Source: Flavobacterium agrisoli (GTDB lineage Bacteria; Bacteroidota; Bacteroidia; Flavobacteriales; Flavobacteriaceae). Taken from it: a stretch of DNA of 64,000 nt. Both the position numbers and the translations under genes were made by a program. The stretch lies in contig NZ_JAEHFV010000003.1 in NCBI RefSeq assembly GCF_016522065.1, positions 434,001-498,000 on the forward strand, written 5' to 3'. Under the pieces are notes generated by a model. It was not told the DNA's origin. It saw only the letters and a list, made by a program, of their open reading frames with translations, and did no database searches. Below are positions 40,905 to 49,486 of the stretch, in pieces (the stretch's first letter is position 1; each line of letters opens with the position of its first letter).

Positions 40905-41759
40905 ATGTGGTATCTTTTTTTTAGTATTATATGTAGCGTAGCAGTAGGAATTGCCTTTAAAATAAGTCGTCGGTATGAAGTGAGTAGTTTTCAAATAGTA
41001 CTGGTAAATTATGTGGTGGCCTTGCTACTTTCGATAGGTGTTTTTAAACCAGATTTTGAGTTGATTTCTTCCGAGGCTCCTTTCGGAATTTATATCGCTT
41101 TGGGTATTTTGCTACCATTGGTTTTCATTTTTTTATTTTATGCGATTAAAAATATTGGTATTGTGAAAACCGATGCTGCCCAGCGATTATCATTGTGTAT
41201 TCCGATTTTGGCTGCTTGGTTATGGTTTGATGAAAAATTTACTTTTTATCGCCTATTCGGAATTGCACTTGGTTTTTTGGCTTTGTTTTGTATTCTTTTA
41301 AAACCACAACTTTCGGGCACCACTAAAATAAAATATCCTTTGTTGGTTTTTATAGGTTATGGTATTATTGATATTTTATTCAAAAAAGTGGCTTTGTTTA
41401 CTCAAGTTAAATATAGTACTTCTTTAGCCATTGTTTTTGCTATTGCTTTGTTGATGATGGTAGCGGTAGTCACAATTCGAATCGTAAGAAATAAGGAAAA
41501 AATTAACGTAATGAATGTCTTATTTGGTATTTTAGTCGGCTTCCTAAATTTCGGAAATATTTGGTTTTATCTCCATGCACATAGTTATTTTGCGAGTAGT
41601 CCATCTACCGTTTTTGCCGGAATGAATATGGGAGTGATTACCATAGGAAGTTTAGTGGGAGTGGTCTTTTTTAAAGAAAAACTTTCTAAATGGAACTATC
41701 TTGGATTGCTTTTGGCATTGATATCGGTTTTTGTGATTGTTTGGTCTTCTTTTTTCTAA
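40905..41759 (+). CDS. EamA/DMT-superfamily transporter
   Basis: This 284-residue inner-membrane protein has ten predicted transmembrane helices in two EamA halves (first ~1-135, second ~145-284). Helix-flanking features such as GIVKTDAAQRLSLCIPILAAWLWFDEK (in part: AWLWFDEK) and GSLVGVVFFKEKLSKWNYLGL repeat the family pattern. The substrate of this drug/metabolite transporter is unknown. Neighbours do not help. Confidence 0.85.
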   Translation: MWYLFFSIICSVAVGIAFKISRRYEVSSFQIVLVNYVVALLLSIGVFKPDFELISSEAPFGIYIALGILLPLVFIFLFYAIKNIGIVKTDAAQRLSLCIPILAAWLWFDEKFTFYRLFGIALGFLALFCILLKPQLSGTTKIKYPLLVFIGYGIIDILFKKVALFTQVKYSTSLAIVFAIALLMMVAVVTIRIVRNKEKINVMNVLFGILVGFLNFGNIWFYLHAHSYFASSPSTVFAGMNMGVITIGSLVGVVFFKEKLSKWNYLGLLLALISVFVIVWSSFF

Positions 41760-41860
41760 AAGGCAATGAATTACAGTTTTGACTAGTCTTTCATTTTAAT
41801 CCAATAAACTGTGTAAGAATTTTTTGTATCTTGCTCAGATTAAAAAATAATACTTTTGCT

Positions 41861-42937
41861 ATGAAAAAATGCTTGTTGGTTATACTTCTTTTTGGGAGTT
41901 TCGTTTCATTTACTCATGCACAAAAGATTCCGGCAGACAGTACCACTGCTAAACCCCAAAAGAATAAAAAATTTGAACTAAGTGTCATGCCTTTTTTGAG
42001 CTATAACCGAAATTTAGAGTTTATGTTTGGTGCTATTCCGATGTTGATGTATAAAACCAATCAGCAGGATACGATTTCTCCAAAATCATTATCGGGTATT
42101 TCGGGCGTGTACACCACTAATAAATCGTATTTTTTTAGTTTTTTTAACCGTTGGTACTTTAAAGAAGATACTTGGCGTCTTAAATTATTTGCTTTAACAG
42201 GTGATTATAACAATCAATTTTATTTAACGGATAATGAAGTTCCTGGATTTTATGATTACGGAACAAAAGCTACCGTTGTTAGTGTAGGAGCACAGCGAAA
42301 AATTAGACCGCATTTGTTTGGTGGATTAACCTATACCTATGCCCATTATGATACCAATTACGAAGATGAAGTGCAACCAGAAGATGTAACCCAAACCAAT
42401 GCTTTGGAGTTAAATATGTTATGGGATTCAAGAAATGCTGTTTATTACCCAACAAGTGGAATCAAATCGCAACTACGGTACATTAGCTACCCAACTTGGA
42501 TAGGAAATGACGCTTCGGCAAATAAAATTTTAGCCGAATACAACCAATATTTCCCGATGAAAAACGGAAGAGATATTATTGCGGCTCGTTTTGCTGGAAA
42601 ATTTGGTTTAGGAGATATTGCTTTTCAACAACAATCTACAATTGGAGGGAAAGACATTCGAGGATACTCGGAAGGAAAATTTAGAGGAGATGGCGTAATT
42701 GACTTGCAAGGGGAATACCGTTACAATTTTAATGATAAAATGGGGTTAGTAGGTTTTGCAGGAATAGCTACTTTATACGGTTCGGATACGGAAGATTTTA
42801 ACTGGAAAGCGTATCCAGGTGCTGGTGTAGGTTACCGTTACAGAGCTTTCAAAACGGTAAAATTCAACATCGGTTTGGATGCTGCCGTAGGAAAAGAGGA
42901 TTGGGGCATTTATTTCAGAATTGGAGAAGCCTTTTAA
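41861..42937 (+). CDS. Outer-membrane Omp85-like (bacterial surface antigen) beta-barrel protein
   Basis: The open frame begins upstream (41831) but the ATG at 41861 starts a proper signal peptide (MKKCLLVILLFGSF to FTHAQ), giving 358 residues. The mature part is rich in alternating aromatic strands and ends in F. The segments STIGGKDIRGYSEGKFRGD and LQGEYRYNFNDKMGLVGFAG match the C-terminal barrel of Omp85/D15 proteins (the RGY-containing lid loop and following strands). No POTRA repeats are present. Function is unknown; POTRA-less relatives occur widely in Bacteroidota. Confidence 0.75.
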   Translation: MKKCLLVILLFGSFVSFTHAQKIPADSTTAKPQKNKKFELSVMPFLSYNRNLEFMFGAIPMLMYKTNQQDTISPKSLSGISGVYTTNKSYFFSFFNRWYFKEDTWRLKLFALTGDYNNQFYLTDNEVPGFYDYGTKATVVSVGAQRKIRPHLFGGLTYTYAHYDTNYEDEVQPEDVTQTNALELNMLWDSRNAVYYPTSGIKSQLRYISYPTWIGNDASANKILAEYNQYFPMKNGRDIIAARFAGKFGLGDIAFQQQSTIGGKDIRGYSEGKFRGDGVIDLQGEYRYNFNDKMGLVGFAGIATLYGSDTEDFNWKAYPGAGVGYRYRAFKTVKFNIGLDAAVGKEDWGIYFRIGEAF

Positions 42938-42955
42938 ACTTTTAAAATTGATAAT

Positions 42956-42994
42956 AAAAAAGCGAATTTGTAATCAATGCGAATTCGCTTTTTT
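42956..42994. terminator. Bidirectional terminator between the barrel protein and the metal-binding protein
   Basis: The stem AGCGAATT / AATTCGCT (42961-42968, 42982-42989) is flanked by an A-run before and a T-run after, between two convergent genes. Confidence 0.82.
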
Positions 42995-43007
42995 GTTTTT
43001 ATATACT

Positions 43008-43352
43008 TTATTTTTTCTTGCAGCAAGAATCTAAATTTTCATACGCCAATGGATTTGCTTTAAAATCATCGGCATCATAACCTAATTGTGTTATTCCGGT
43101 TTTTATTAGTTCTAAATTGGTTTTTTTAGGATTATAATAAACGGTTATCGTCATTGATTTTTCGTCAAGTTCATACATTTGAACGCCATTTATTTTTAAC
43201 ATTTTCGATTTGAAATTTTGCCCGCAAGTTTCGCAAGCTTTACAGTGATCACAATAAATAGTAGTGTGAATAACGGCTTTTCCTGGTTTATTTTGGCTAA
43301 ATGAAAAAGCAATAGAAAAAAGTGTAAAAAGCAAAGAAATATATAGTTTCAT
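43008..43352 (-). CDS. Secreted heavy-metal-associated (HMA-like) protein
   Basis: This 114-residue protein has a signal peptide ending FSFSQ. The rest is a ferredoxin-like HMA fold with an unusual metal loop CDHCKACETCG carrying four Cys, instead of the usual single CxxC, and a C-terminal SCCKKK. The strand TITVYYNPKKTNLELIKTGITQLGYDAD follows the standard HMA pattern (shown partly: ELIKTGITQLGYDAD). It may bind copper or another soft metal in the periplasm. No pump or efflux gene lies beside it. Confidence 0.75.
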   Translation of the reverse strand: MKLYISLLFTLFSIAFSFSQNKPGKAVIHTTIYCDHCKACETCGQNFKSKMLKINGVQMYELDEKSMTITVYYNPKKTNLELIKTGITQLGYDADDFKANPLAYENLDSCCKKK

Positions 43353-43578
43353 AGAGTAAATAATAAGTTGAATGGGGTAAAATTAGAAAAATTAAAGAGT
43401 TTTAAGGTACGGTTTTCAAAAGTTTTTTATTAAAAGTAGCGAGGTCGTTTTATTAAATCATCCATCAAGTATGTAATTATCTATTAATTCAATGATGACT
43501 AAGATGAATTCAAACTAAAAATGATGAAGTTAAGTTTAGTAAATCTAATTTGGAATGATCAGCTATAATTTAAAAGAA

Positions 43579-43618
43579 AACCGAGAATGTAGTACTAAAA
43601 AGTAAACAGTTCTCGGTT
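43579..43618 (-). terminator. Terminator hairpin downstream of the M42 peptidase
   Basis: Perfect 9-bp stem AACCGAGAA / TTCTCGGTT with a 22-base loop, followed on the minus strand by TTCTTTT. A second stem AACCACC / GGTGGTT (43636-43661) lies between it and the peptidase stop. Confidence 0.55.
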
Positions 43619-43671
43619 GTAGTCTTCAAAGTAGTAACCACCAAATAAAAAAGAGGTGGTTTAAATAAATT

Positions 43672-44760
43672 TTATTTGAAATACGAAAAAGTATCTTCGT
43701 TTTCTATTTTGAGTAAAGTCTCGTAAATCAATTTGATGACATTTTCTACATCATCGCGGTGTACCATTTCGACTGTAGTGTGCATATAACGCAAAGGCAG
43801 AGAAATCAAAGCCGAAGCAACACCACCATTACTATAAGCAAAAGCATCGGTATCGGTTCCGGTTACACGAGAGGAAGCCAAACGTTGAAACGGAATTTCG
43901 TTTTGTTCCGCTGTGTCGATGATGAGTTCTCTTAAGTTGTTTTGTACCGCTGGAGCATACGTAATCACAGGACCAGCACCAATTTTGGTTTCGCCTTCAA
44001 TTTTTCGGTCTATCATTGGGGTAGTCGAGTCATGGCAAACATCGGTTACAATCGCTACATTGGGTTTAATGGTTTTGGTAATCATTTCAGCTCCACGTAA
44101 ACCAACTTCTTCTTGAACCGAATTGGTAATATACAAGCCAAAAGGTAAATTTTTGTTGTTTTCTTTTAATAAACGAGCGACTTCTGCAATCATAAAACCG
44201 CCTACGCGATTGTCAATAGCGCGACATACAAATTTGTTTTCATTCAAGATCATAAAATCATCAGGGTAGGTAATCACGCAACCTACGTGCACGCCCAGTT
44301 TTTCAACTTCTTCTTTGGTCGAACACCCAATATCAATAAACAAATTGTCAATTTTAGCCGTTTCTTCTTTTCCTCTCATGCGAGTGTGAATGGCTGGCCA
44401 ACCAAAAACACCTTTTACAATACCTTTTTTGGTGTGAATGTTGACGCGTTTGGAAGGTGCAATTTGATGGTCTGATCCGCCATTTCGAATAACATAGATT
44501 AACCCTTCTTCGTTGATGTAATTGACATACCAAGAAATTTCGTCTGCGTGACCTTCAATTACTACTTTATAAGGAGCGTCTGGGTTGATAACGCCCACTG
44601 CACTTCCGTAGGTATCGGTAATAAAAGTATCTACATAGGGTTTTAAGTAGTTCATCCAAAGTTTTTGCCCGCTACTCTCGTAACCTGTAGGCGAAGCGTT
44701 ATTGAGGTAGCTTTCTAAAAAAGCCATTGATTTTTCATTTAAAATTGACTCTGTACTCAT
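43672..44760 (-). CDS. M42-family metallopeptidase (aminopeptidase)
   Basis: This 362-residue cytoplasmic enzyme shows the M42 co-catalytic metal ligands: His in EGHADEISWYV, Asp in CRAIDNRVGGFM, the Glu-Glu pair in VQEEVGLRGAEM, Asp in AIVTDVCHD and His near the end in MHTTVEMVHRDD. M42 peptidases form large tetrahedral complexes that trim peptides from their N termini; some relatives are listed as cellulases by old annotation. Single gene with its own terminator. Confidence 0.92.
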   Translation of the reverse strand: MSTESILNEKSMAFLESYLNNASPTGYESSGQKLWMNYLKPYVDTFITDTYGSAVGVINPDAPYKVVIEGHADEISWYVNYINEEGLIYVIRNGGSDHQIAPSKRVNIHTKKGIVKGVFGWPAIHTRMRGKEETAKIDNLFIDIGCSTKEEVEKLGVHVGCVITYPDDFMILNENKFVCRAIDNRVGGFMIAEVARLLKENNKNLPFGLYITNSVQEEVGLRGAEMITKTIKPNVAIVTDVCHDSTTPMIDRKIEGETKIGAGPVITYAPAVQNNLRELIIDTAEQNEIPFQRLASSRVTGTDTDAFAYSNGGVASALISLPLRYMHTTVEMVHRDDVENVIKLIYETLLKIENEDTFSYFK

Positions 44761-45139
44761 ACAATTTTTTGTTTACTAAATTATAAATATGGATCATATT
44801 CGTTTAATATGTCCGATTTTACTGGGTTTACTGTTATAATTAACTTGTTTTTTTAATTATGAATTGTGATAAATTGGTTATTGATAATACTAATTATGCG
44901 CGAACAAAAATAAACTTAATTTTAGGAAAGACAAACGTGAGCATTTAGGTTTTGTTTATGTGAACATAAAAGAAGCGGTCAACTTGTATAAACATATATC
45001 TAGATCTTATTTTGAAAATAAAAGAATTAAGAGAAGGTGTTTAAACGTACTAAACTATAAACCCTTAGTGCAGTATAAAAGTAATTGCGCAAAACACCAA
45101 AATGTGTTGATTTGTAATGATTATCAGTTAATTACAACT
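44761..45139. other. Gene-poor intergenic stretch before the IS982 remnant
   Basis: About 380 AT-rich bases. A small open frame (44960-45163, 67 codons) has no recognisable similarity, runs into the transposase remnant, and is probably not a gene. CACCAAA near 45096 resembles the inverted CACCAAA near 46001 on the far side of the remnant, a weak candidate for an IS end. Confidence 0.4.
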
Positions 45140-45967
45140 ATGAGCAACTTAAAGGTAAATTAAGAATTAATTCTTACTAAATTTAAGCAAAACCGAAAAT
45201 TTCTATTTTAAACCGTAAAATCTAAATTATTTGATATTGAATTAATTAGCTTACTTTAGAGAAATACAAGGTCTTGAAATTAATTCAAAAATCGAACGCA
45301 GTGTTTATAATAGAAGAAAACGACAACTATTTCCTTTTATTGAAGAAATTAGAATGAAAATGGTTGAAAAATTTAACAAGTTTGAAAATTATTTTGTGGT
45401 CTATAGTATTCCTTTAGAAGTTGGTAAAATAGCCCGTTGTTAAAGAAATAAAATATGTAAAGAAGAAGATTATGCAAGGCCAAATAAAGGATTTTGTGCT
45501 TCTAAAAATTTACATTATTAATGTACAAATTACAAGCAGTATGTTCAATAGAAGGTGTTTTCAAAGTTTTGATTTAACACCCGCTTCTGTTCACGTCATT
45601 CATTATTTAAAAGATATAAAATAACAATTTGAAGATTGTGTGTTGTATGGAGACAGAGGCTACCTATCTCAAACTATTCAGCTTGATTTGTTTAATGAAG
45701 TCAATATTCAATTAGAATCCCAAAAAGAATAAATCAAAAAAACTAAAAACCATAGTCTATCAATTTAAAAAATTCAGAAAAAGAATAGAAACTTTGTTCT
45801 CTCAATTATGTGACCAGTTTATGATTAAACGAATTTAAGCTAAATCTTTTGTTGGATTTAAAACAAGGATTCTTTCTAAAATAACCACATTAATAATCAT
45901 ACAATATTTGAATAATTTTGTCTTAGATAGAAACATCAATAATCTGAAAGTTAATCTAATTCAATAA
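45140..45967 (+). pseudogene. Degraded IS982-family transposase
   Basis: Reading across frameshifts and in-frame stops restores an IS982-type transposase. It begins near 45140 with MSNLKVN then ELILTKFKQNRKFLF; continues SKIERSVYNRRKR, KFENYFVVYSIPLEV (catalytic Asp of the usual VDS motif changed to Tyr), CKEEDYARPNKGFCASKN, then SFDLTPASVHVIHYLKDIK, VLYGDRGYLSQTIQLDLFN, KKFRKRIETLFSQLCDQFMIK, and ends VLDRNINNLKVNLIQ. At least seven stops or frame breaks are present, so the element is long dead. Possible ends: CACCAAA near 45096 and its inverted copy near 46001. Confidence 0.85.
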
Positions 45968-46003
45968 AAGTACGAGTGTGCTTTTAAAAAAATTAAATAA
46001 AAA

Positions 46004-46034
46004 TTTGGTGGTTAATATTTTTAACATATATTTG
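46004..46034 (+). promoter_or_regulatory. Perfect -33/-7 promoter of the SusCD-sulfatase operon
   Basis: TTTG (46004-46007), exactly 19 bases, TATATTTG (46027-46034). This is a full match to the Bacteroidota consensus. Transcription would start near 46040, leaving a ~390-base leader before susC. The -33 box lies in the probable right end of the IS982 remnant. Confidence 0.75.
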
Positions 46035-46148
46035 TTCTACTATATTAGTAGAATTAATAGAGTATAAAATTTTAAAAAATTGAAAACTTTCAAATACCTC
46101 TCATTTTTAAATAATAAAGAATCGTTTTTATTAGGCAATTTATGTCAA

Positions 46149-46166
46149 ATGTGTTGTTGCTGTTAA
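46149..46166 (+). CDS. Cys-codon leader ORF 1 (MCCCC)
   Basis: ATG TGT TGT TGC TGT TAA: four Cys codons in a row in a five-codon ORF, about 110 bases after the predicted transcription start. In-frame sequence is open upstream to a possible TTG start (46080), which would give a longer peptide ending the same way. A run of one scarce codon type before a sulfur-related operon is the pattern of an attenuation leader. A single such ORF could be chance, but a second lies 110 bases downstream. Confidence 0.5.
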   Translation: MCCCC

Positions 46167-46275
46167 GACCTTCACTTAAAAACCCTCATTTATTTTAAAA
46201 AGAAATTATCCTGAATTTAGGGATTAAAAGCTATACATATAAACTCAAAACGAATAATAATCCAAAATAAATAAA

Positions 46276-46302
46276 ATGAAAAAACGAATGTGTTGTAGTT
46301 AA
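46276..46302 (+). CDS. Cys-codon leader ORF 2 (MKKRMCCS)
   Basis: ATG AAA AAA CGA ATG TGT TGT AGT TAA. This eight-codon ORF has two adjacent Cys codons immediately before the end, and its stop is 6 bases before a perfect 10-bp hairpin. Ribosome position on the Cys codons would therefore directly affect folding of that hairpin. It shares the string AATGTGTTGT with leader ORF 1. Inferred role: sensing of charged tRNA-Cys in the mRNA leader of susC. Confidence 0.6.
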   Translation: MKKRMCCS

Positions 46303-46308
46303 AAAAAA

Positions 46309-46334
46309 GCCATTTCTGCGGCAACAGAAATGGC
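46309..46334 (+). promoter_or_regulatory. Perfect hairpin in the susC leader
   Basis: Stem GCCATTTCTG / CAGAAATGGC (10 bp, no mismatch) with loop CGGCAA. On the plus strand it follows eight A residues and has no T-run after it, so it is not a classic plus-strand terminator. On the minus strand it would be followed by eight T and would terminate well. It may act as an attenuator of another kind, an RNA-stability element, or insulate against minus-strand transcription. Confidence 0.6.
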
Positions 46335-46427
46335 GAAGTTTAAAAAAGAAATGTTCATCTCAAAAGGAAAAGAAAGCTAAAAAAAATGGCCTTCAGGGCT
46401 CCTTATTTATTAAACCAAAGCAAAGTA

Positions 46428-49400
46428 ATGAAAAAAAATATCAATATTCTCATATGGATTACTATTTTATTTATTTCAATAAGAGCTAATGCTCAAGATA
46501 CTAAACCACTTATACAATCTACACTCAATGGAGTTGTAGTAGATCAAGTAACTAACCAACCTATCCCAGGTGTAAATATTCAAATAAAAGGTATTACCCA
46601 TAATGCCATGACAGATATGGATGGGAAATTTTATTTTCAAACCGGTCAAAAATTTCCATATACATTAATAGTTTCTTATATCGGTTATGAAACCCAAGAA
46701 TATATAGCGAATACCGATTATGTTCAAATTTCATTAAAAGAAAGTCGTACGGAATTAGATGAGCTTGTCATCATAGGTTATGGTAGTACTACTAAAAAAG
46801 ATTATACAGGTGCTGCTGAAAATGTTTCTTCAACAGCATTAAAAGCGACACAAAGATCTTTAGAGAGTTCACTTCAAGGATCAGTGGCCGGAGTAAATGT
46901 AACTCAGACCTCTGGTCAACCTGGTGCGGGATTAAGTATTCGTGTTCGTGGTGGAAGTTCTATTCAAGGAGGAAATGAACCACTTTATGTTATTGATGGG
47001 TTTCCTATTTACAATTCAGAAATTACTTCTGGAGTTTTAAGTGGCACACCAACTAATCCTTTGTCCTCTATAAATCCTTCGGATATAGAATCGATTACGG
47101 TTTTAAAAGATGCTTCTTCTACTGCTATTTATGGATCTAGAGGTGCGAATGGAGTTATTATAATTAAAACCAAAAAAGGGTCTTCTACGGCGATGACAGT
47201 GAATTATGATTTTACTATTGGTCAACAACAAGTTCGTAATAAAGTTGATGTTTTGGATGCTAAAGGCTTCGCTAATTTAAGAAATGCTGCTCTTTATGAT
47301 ACGAATCCTACATTAGGAACCAATCAATATTTGAGCGATGCACAAATTGCAGCATTGGGTAAGGGAGTTGATTGGCAGGAAGAAGCTTTTCAAAAAGGAA
47401 TTACACAAAATCATCAATTGAGTATTTTAGGTGGTAACAACCAAACCAAGTATGCAGTTTCTGGAAATTATTATAATCAAGAAGGAGTTATCAAAAATAC
47501 GGGTTTCGAAAGATTAAGTGTTCGTGTAAATCTTGATTCAAAAATAAGTAGTAATGCAAGGTTTGGTCTTAATCTCACCATTTCTGAAACCAATGCAAAA
47601 GTAGCTCCAGCAGGATTAATTACCTCTCTTTTGAGTATGCCTCCAACTGCCACAATTTATGAGCCAGATGGAAGTTATACTTTACGAAACCCTTTTGAAA
47701 ATATTTTTGCAAATCCAATCGCCACTCTTAATGAACGTAAAAATGAAGCAATCACAGATCGTGTTTTGGGAACCATCTATGGAGAATATGATCTTTTGAA
47801 AGATTTAGTATTAAAAGTTTCTTTTGGATCAGACCTCATTTTCAATAAAGAAAAAAGTTATCTCCCTTCGACTATTTATGAAGGGTTGATAACTAATGGT
47901 GAGTCAAAAATTGGAACTACAGATTCTAAGACATGGCTAAACGAAAATACACTAACTTATTCTAAGATTTTTGGTGAAAAACATAGCTTAAATGTTTTAT
48001 TAGGTTATACACAACAACATTCAACAAGAGAATTTGTTACTTCTGGATCTCAGCAATTTGTAAATGATATCACTTATTATTATAGTTTACAAAGTGGAAA
48101 TGTAGCGTTAATTCCTTCTTCGGGAGAAAGTACATGGGCTCTTAATTCCTATTTGTCAAGGGTAAATTACAATTACAATTCAAAATATTATTTGACAGCA
48201 AGTTTAAGAGCTGATGGATCGTCAAGATTTGGTCAAAATAATAAATGGGGATATTTTCCATCTTTTGCGTTAGCATGGCAAATAAGCAATGAGGATTTCT
48301 TTTCATCTTTAAAAAATGTGATTAATAGCTTAAAAATCAGAAGCAGTTATGGAGCTACTGGAAATCAAGAAATCGGCGAATACCAATCATTAGCAACATT
48401 AAGCAGCGTGAAATATCTTTTTGGAGATCAGATATTTACTGGTTTTACACCAACAAGAATCTCAAATGATGATTTAGGTTGGGAATTAACTAAACAATTT
48501 GATGCAGGAATTGATGTTGGTTTTTTTGATGATAAATTGAACTTGACAGCAGATGTTTACCGAAAAACAACAGAAAATTTATTATTAGCCGTTCAGATTC
48601 CACATACTACTGGATTTACATCTTCTTTACAAAACTATGGTTCGGTACAAAATCAAGGAATTGAATTAGGAATAAATGCTTCTCTTGGTAATACTTCATT
48701 TTCATGGACTTCAAATTTTAATATTGCATTTAATGACAATAAAATTATTGCGCTAGGAAATGATGCCGAATTTTATACTTTCGGAAATTATATTCTAAAA
48801 AAAGGAGAATCATTAGGAACTTTTTATGGAGCAATAACCGATGGTATATTACAGCCAGCTGATATCGCGACAAAAGGAGCTTATACCGGAAATGCAACTC
48901 CTAAAGCAGGTGATCGTTTGTATAAAGATATTAATGGAGATGGTGCTTTTACAACTGCTGCAGACAGAACCAGTATTGGTGACGCACAGCCTGATTTTAT
49001 ATTTGGTTTTACAAATACTTTCACATACAGAGGTTTTGAATTATCAACACTAATCAATGGATCTGTTGGGAATAAAATTCTAAACGGAAATGCTCAAGCT
49101 TTAGAATTATATAACGGACAACAAAATGCCTCTACCAGTGCATCAGATGCTTGGACTCCTACAAATCCAAGCACAACAACTCCGCGAGCCAAATTAGATC
49201 CTGCTCCAGTTTTTTCTGACCGATTTGTTGAAGATGGTTCTTTCGTAAGAATCAAAAATATCACATTCAGTTATAATCTACCGAAAAAGTTTTCAGAAAA
49301 GCTGCTTTTAAACGCTGTAAAATTTAGAGTAATCGGAGAAAACCTTTTCACATTCACCAAATATACAGGATATGATCCTGAAGTAACCAATGGAACCACA

Positions 49401-49475
49401 ATTTCTCCGGGAACAGATACAGGGATTTATCCTGCGACAAAAACAATTTCGGGTGGTTTAATTATAACATTTTAA
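46428..49475 (+). CDS. SusC/RagA-type TonB-dependent outer-membrane transporter
   Basis: The open frame starts at 46386 but the ATG at 46428 (MKKNINILIWITILF to RANAQ) begins the signal peptide, giving 1015 residues. Order: CarboxypepD_reg-like domain (~35-110, LNGVVVDQVTNQPIPGVNI), TonB plug (~115-235, with RVRGGSSIQGGNEPLYVIDG and SITVLKDASSTAIYGSRGANGVI, in parts), then a large beta-barrel ending GGLIITF. SusC proteins import oligosaccharides or other ligands together with their SusD lid lipoprotein, encoded 11 bases downstream. Linked to a sulfatase, so a sulfated ligand is likely. No linked sensor or anti-sigma gene exists. Confidence 0.95.
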   Translation: MKKNINILIWITILFISIRANAQDTKPLIQSTLNGVVVDQVTNQPIPGVNIQIKGITHNAMTDMDGKFYFQTGQKFPYTLIVSYIGYETQEYIANTDYVQISLKESRTELDELVIIGYGSTTKKDYTGAAENVSSTALKATQRSLESSLQGSVAGVNVTQTSGQPGAGLSIRVRGGSSIQGGNEPLYVIDGFPIYNSEITSGVLSGTPTNPLSSINPSDIESITVLKDASSTAIYGSRGANGVIIIKTKKGSSTAMTVNYDFTIGQQQVRNKVDVLDAKGFANLRNAALYDTNPTLGTNQYLSDAQIAALGKGVDWQEEAFQKGITQNHQLSILGGNNQTKYAVSGNYYNQEGVIKNTGFERLSVRVNLDSKISSNARFGLNLTISETNAKVAPAGLITSLLSMPPTATIYEPDGSYTLRNPFENIFANPIATLNERKNEAITDRVLGTIYGEYDLLKDLVLKVSFGSDLIFNKEKSYLPSTIYEGLITNGESKIGTTDSKTWLNENTLTYSKIFGEKHSLNVLLGYTQQHSTREFVTSGSQQFVNDITYYYSLQSGNVALIPSSGESTWALNSYLSRVNYNYNSKYYLTASLRADGSSRFGQNNKWGYFPSFALAWQISNEDFFSSLKNVINSLKIRSSYGATGNQEIGEYQSLATLSSVKYLFGDQIFTGFTPTRISNDDLGWELTKQFDAGIDVGFFDDKLNLTADVYRKTTENLLLAVQIPHTTGFTSSLQNYGSVQNQGIELGINASLGNTSFSWTSNFNIAFNDNKIIALGNDAEFYTFGNYILKKGESLGTFYGAITDGILQPADIATKGAYTGNATPKAGDRLYKDINGDGAFTTAADRTSIGDAQPDFIFGFTNTFTYRGFELSTLINGSVGNKILNGNAQALELYNGQQNASTSASDAWTPTNPSTTTPRAKLDPAPVFSDRFVEDGSFVRIKNITFSYNLPKKFSEKLLLNAVKFRVIGENLFTFTKYTGYDPEVTNGTTISPGTDTGIYPATKTISGGLIITF

Positions 49476-49486
49476 AAATAACAATC

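Noticed and set aside
44960-45163. 67-codon ORF before the IS982 remnant
   Set aside because: No recognisable similarity, low-complexity AT-rich composition, and it overlaps the transposase remnant in another frame.
46309-46334. Classical plus-strand terminator for the Cys leader in front of susC
   Set aside because: No T-run follows on the plus strand; kept as a hairpin of undetermined role, since only the minus-strand orientation looks like a terminator.
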